A DNA stretch of 64,000 bases from Gongronella butleri (Eukaryota; Mucoromycota; Mucoromycetes; Mucorales; Cunninghamellaceae). The number at the start of each line of letters is the position of its first letter. Position 1 is the stretch's first letter. The DNA is taken from the NCBI GenBank assembly GCA_025201375.1, contig JAIWZP010000024.1, forward strand, positions 248,001-312,000. The letters run 5' to 3'. The notes beneath the pieces are model-generated. The model was given only the letters and a program-made list of their open reading frames with translations. It searched no databases and had not been told where the DNA came from. The translations under genes and the position numbers were made by a program. Positions 60,092 through 64,000 of the stretch are shown here, piece after piece.

Positions 60092-61599
60092 GCGTCAAGG
60101 CCGGCCCCAAATAGGTCCCTTTTTCTGAAATATGCTCAATCGGTTGTAACTCATTATTTCCACTGATCACTGGTATTAACGTACTGTAATAGATCGTGCT
60201 CTTTCTGATGGTTTTTTTTTTTTTTGCTAAATTTGAAAAAAAAAATTCGTCACCGACTTATTACAGTGCCACGAAACTTTTACATGTAGTGGATGATGTG
60301 AACGGCGTAGCCATTGGGGCTTATGGCGACAAGTATCCTTAGAATGATGGCAGCCAGAATGGCATGTCTTGAGATCGATCTGGAAGTAATGGCCATTTCT
60401 GTCCAGAAAGCGCTGGACTAATCGCTTGGTCGCCGCGAAACGTTGGTTGCCGGAAATTGAAACATTAAAGCGCCAAAATCCTCTGGACCCAGGATGCCGA
60501 TGTTGAACCAGGAAGATTCCGTTTTGTCGAGTGGGTGCCAAGGAGGCTCGCGTGCTTTTTGACCAACAATCGCGGATCTGGGCGCGACAGGTGCGCGTGG
60601 TTCTACGCGACTGTCGTAAGGAATCAGTGTCTGCAGATTGTCAATGTCGTTGTTTTACGAATCAGAGTTGATATGGTCAATTTCCTTGGACTTAACGAAA
60701 TCTGGGTCAAATGCATTTTTCTCAAAAGTTTATCAAATTAATAAAATCGTGCAAGGACTTTATTCGATTCTAAATTAAATTTTGCATGACATCGAGCAAC
60801 AAAATTGTGTTTTGAGCAATTTTTGGCGCACTTACATTAGAAAAAACTGCAGAGTTCGAGCAAAAATGCAGTAATCTCAAAAACCAGCAATTAATCATGC
60901 AATTTAAACAACACCACGCGACTCTACATCCACGAAAACATTCTAAAACACGAATTAGAACACATTGTGCATAACTAAATCCTCCCTTTTACAGTATAGA
61001 GAGCCATTTGAACAAAGTTAGCATGCAATTGTCGTTTTTTTTTGGCGAGAGTAGACGTTGTCGTGAAGCTTGCTGACAACTTTCAGAGTCGTCAACGGTC
61101 GCTCTTGCATGAATTGGCGTGTCGCATCCATGACCGGCTGTGGTAAAAAGTCGTTCAAGTCGGGGCGGACGTGAGATTCCATGTGTAGTGCGCCTGTTGC
61201 GCACGTTTTCAACGCGTGAATGTGGGTGTCGACTGTCGAGATGCAAGAAGCGCATGCTGTTGCTTGTCAGTGCCCTCCAATAGGACACGGGTCGCTTCCA
61301 CTTGGCAGGCGAATGTTGACACCACAAAAAATACATGAAATGAGCGCATGATGCTACTGTAAATTGGCCTTCTTCATCATGGCGCAATTCACCTCAACTG
61401 TGTCCCTTGGAAAGTTGGTGAGAACTCTTCATTTTTTCAAAATCGGCACGGCACGTTATCAAGCGGCCCCTCGCCCCATAAAGCATTTCATTTGGGTAAT
61501 TTTGGTCCCAGCTTTCTCGAAATGACTTGAAAACCGAATGCAAATCAGGGATTTGACGAGAAAATCGAGAGTTCTCAAGCAATCCACAATTTCGGCGCT
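60092..61599 (-). other. Possible decayed coding sequence upstream of the Fanzor fragment
   Basis: On the minus strand several stretches look protein-like in alternating frames: WHPLDKTESSWFNIGILGPE (60482-60541), HMESHVRPDLNDFLPQPVMD (about 61120-61190) and SFRESWDQNYPNEMLYG (about 61480-61530). Stops and frame shifts separate them. They may be parts of the same mobile element, but I cannot align them to Fanzor domains. A 24-bp identical direct repeat (core 'acttttacatgtagtggatg') occurs near 60270 and 62158. Confidence 0.3.
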
Positions 61600-61885
61600 C
61601 GCGTATCAAGTTTGAATTCGATCAAGCTGAAAACTTGCAAGTGGAAAGAGACGTGCACGAGGGTCCTTTATTCCTGCCCGGCAAAGCCGATGGACGAACT
61701 TTGTACGCTTGCATAATGGGATGGAACACTTTAAGCTCGATTTTCTTGGCCACAAGCCACACAACCTGCAACATACTGCTACCGGTATGACAAGGGATGC
61801 AGAATTTGATCCTCTGTCGGATGAACCCAATTTCACCAGCGTATGACCAAAACTGATTCAAAAATTCCATTTTCTAAAATTTGGC
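61600..61885 (-). repeat. Dispersed repeat modules X-Y, copy at 61.7 kb
   Basis: Module X ('gacgaactttgtacgcttgc') and module Y ('gaacccaatttcacc' to 'ccattttctaaaat') follow each other. On the minus strand X reads CKRTKFVHR and Y reads MEFLNQFWSYAGEIGF, with relatives at 62.8-63.0 kb and 30.7 kb. Confidence 0.6.
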
Positions 61886-62394
61886 GTTGATTGCTTTTTT
61901 CTCGAAAACAGCTCGATTGACCCCAGAATTTTATTGCGGATTTGCTTAGAAAGACGGGGTCATCGCATCTAATGACATGACTCTCGGATCACCAGCGTGT
62001 AGGTTGCCAAACTGATTTGACAATGTCTGTCGAGATTGGACCTCTCAAAGCCAAGGACCTTCAGGTGCCTTTTGGCCTAACTCACCTTTTTTACTGTAGG
62101 TACAGTATGCTAAATTAGAAAAAATATATTTCATCGCCAAGGAGTCGCCGCAGCTCAACGAAACTTTTACATGTAGTGGATGTTGTCCCTCTCTTCTCAG
62201 AAAAAAATAAAAAACCAAAGGTCAATCATGTGGTTTGTCGGGGAGCACGATATTGCTGAAAATTTGGCTGTATCGCGTTTTTGTAATAATCATTTCGCAA
62301 TAAAATCATGCTTGGACCATTGGCCAAACTTTACCACTTGGCTATTTTGGCTCTCTCTTTGAAGGAAAATTAAAAACCCAGAGGTTGTTGATCA
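61886..62394. other. Repeat-rich intergenic sequence
   Basis: Contains 'gtaggtacagtatgct' near 62095, also found near 31292 beside the G-rich minisatellite. Nothing coding is seen. Confidence 0.35.
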
Positions 62395-63045
62395 AACCGT
62401 TTTCGAGGCATGCACCATTTTCAAGAATACTGTAGTCACAAATTCAATGATGATCAACACAACTCATGATTCGATTGCCTCCCAACGTTTGCCTTTTGAC
62501 TATTTTGTCATCCTTGTTTCAACAAGACGTTAAAAACCAGAGGTCTACTGAACCGTTTTACCGATGAATTCGAAATCTCGACGTTTTTACAAATACGAAA
62601 TTAAGCACCACAAATGATCATGATTGGGTCGTCCAAAATAATTGCATAATATGGTTATATCGACGCGTCTCTTTTTGACATGACGTTCAAATCAGGAATC
62701 GACCGAGTCGTTGTGAAGATGAATCCAAAATCTTGATATTTTTACAAATCCAGAACGGGTTCTCAAAATATTTGGTGGATCGCGATAAAAATGGCGCCGT
62801 TCGAAAGAGATGCACCCTGGTGTCATTTCCTGATTGTTTGGGCACCCGATAAACGAACTTTGTACGCTTGCAAAAATCGACCAAACATCGGATTAACTTT
62901 CAACCTCGATGTTCTCGGCAACTGATTGGACGACATACGCGTTTTCAACGTGTCGTAGGCACCTGTTGAATGTCTATCGAATGAGACCAGGTTCATCGAT
63001 GAGTGGCTAAAACTCGCAGAGAAAATTCACTTTTCCATCAAAATC
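62395..63045 (+). repeat. Dispersed repeat, partner of 5380-6035, with modules X-Y
   Basis: Matches listed under 5380-6035. It also contains module X ('aacgaactttgtacgcttgc', minus-strand CKRTKFVYR) followed by module Y ('gaatgagaccaggttcatcg'), in the same order as at 61.7 kb. Confidence 0.65.
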
Positions 63046-63587
63046 TTTGAACGCGATTTGCTCGCCAATCGTCTAATAAACCTGTAATTTTTATTCCAGT
63101 TTTACTAACAAATGGGAGGCAACGCACCTAATGGGATGACTTGCGGCGCGCTGGCTTGGGTTTTAACTTTTTGGATCGACCATTTCCCCAGGCTGCTGCA
63201 GCCCACTCAGCGCACAAAGATGTGGCAAAATAAAAATATAAAAAAATGCAAGAAAAAAATTCCATGCAATTTACGCACCTTAATTTGGAGGTGTCAAACC
63301 TTAAATTTTTGCAAAAAGTCTTGACCAAAGTAGGCACCTTTCTCAGTCGATCGCCGTTCATGCGTCACTCTTTGGGCTTTTTTCTTATGTTAGGGCGACC
63401 TGTCATTTTGTGAGCCAATAGCAAATAGTCGGAGTTACCTGTTTGGGATGCATTGATCACTCGGAGTTCGAAATTTCTCAAATTTGGCGTTTTCTGAGAT
63501 CGAAATATGTGACCCCTGAGTGACCCCTGAATTTTTCAAAAGTGGTCGTAGCGCGTTGGTTGTTTAAGCTTTTTTGTTGCAAATTTA
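63046..63587. other. Intergenic, no gene seen
   Basis: AT-rich sequence between two repeats. No gene visible. Confidence 0.35.
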
Positions 63588-64000
63588 CGTAGCGCTGAAT
63601 TCGATGCAGCTAATTTTGAGCGGGGTCAACCATGCAGATGACCAGATGAATGCAAAATAGTACTGTACCAATGTGAGGTTTTTGGCATTATTGAGTCCAA
63701 AAAAAATCGAGCGGGTCCGTGTTAAACACTGGGCTGTAGTTTATGTCGTGACGCAGGTTTCATTGGCGGGCAGGTAGGCTGTAAAAAAATTTCTGGAGGC
63801 ACCATAAGCCGGCAAATTCCCGGGAACACGCTTTTATTTTCGATTTCCAAAGTCAAGTGTGCATCTTTTTTGTGCTATTTTTCTCAGCGCCTCATTCAAG
63901 GCAGCAAAGTTGTTGCATCACTGTGTATTTCGCGTTTTGTGGAATGGCATTAAAGCGATTATTTAAAGGGAAAATCAGGTACAGTAATATCATGTAGGTA
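63588..64000 (+). repeat. Dispersed repeat, partner of 32320-32760 (cut by window end)
   Basis: Same ordered landmarks as 32320-32760, starting at 'gcgctgaattcgatgca' and ending with 'tttctggaggca' and related sequence. It runs to the window end, where 'gtacagtaatat' also recalls the 32.5 kb copy. Confidence 0.8.

Noticed and set aside
60092..61885. Full-length Fanzor gene
   Set aside because: No RuvC-I motif or continuous frame could be followed upstream; stops and frame changes are frequent.

Overview
The window is nuclear DNA of a fungus. The genes are dense, both strands are used, and most genes are split by short introns (about 50-130 nt) with GTAAG-type donors and T-rich tracts before AG. 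The proteins are fungal and housekeeping in character: Ade12, Bms1, Car1, Hfd1, eL24, an ArfGAP, an Ndt80-type factor and a CENP-N/Chl4-like protein. An early-diverging (Mucoromycota-like) fungus is the best guess from the intron style and from the GAR-domain giant and Fanzor remnant; the species cannot be named from sequence alone. I joined exons by hand, and every full gene model listed sums to a whole number of codons.

Layout. 1-6.2 kb: ADE12 (cut by the left edge), a stop-interrupted small ORF, then about 2.5 kb of degenerate repeats. 6.2-10.5 kb: BMS1. 12.8-14.6 kb: an MFS monocarboxylate-type transporter. 17.9-26.4 kb: a TRP/Yvc1-like channel, an ArfGAP, a methyltransferase and a type II membrane protein. 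27.0-29.3 kb: an IML2/TTC39 TPR protein. 29.3-34.2 kb: gene-poor, with a G-rich minisatellite and dispersed repeats. 34.2-40.8 kb: a 2085-residue CH-rod-GAR protein (spectraplakin/GAS2-like). 41.9-44.6 kb: an Ndt80/PhoG transcription factor. 45.3-47.2 kb: CENP-N/Chl4-like. 49.6-50.5 kb: RPL24. 52.3-52.9 kb: a two-monomer minisatellite. 53.5-58.1 kb: arginase, fatty aldehyde dehydrogenase and a small unknown gene. 58.7 kb: tRNA-Ala(CGC). 59.4-64.0 kb: a repeat graveyard holding the C-terminal end of a Fanzor (eukaryotic TnpB relative).

The genes do not form one pathway; this is an ordinary chromosomal arm with two repeat-rich stretches. The observations most worth following are a predicted one-nucleotide exon needed to keep RPL24 in frame, the Fanzor remnant, the fungal CH-rod-GAR protein, and a family of dispersed repeat modules kept in the same orientation and order at several sites.
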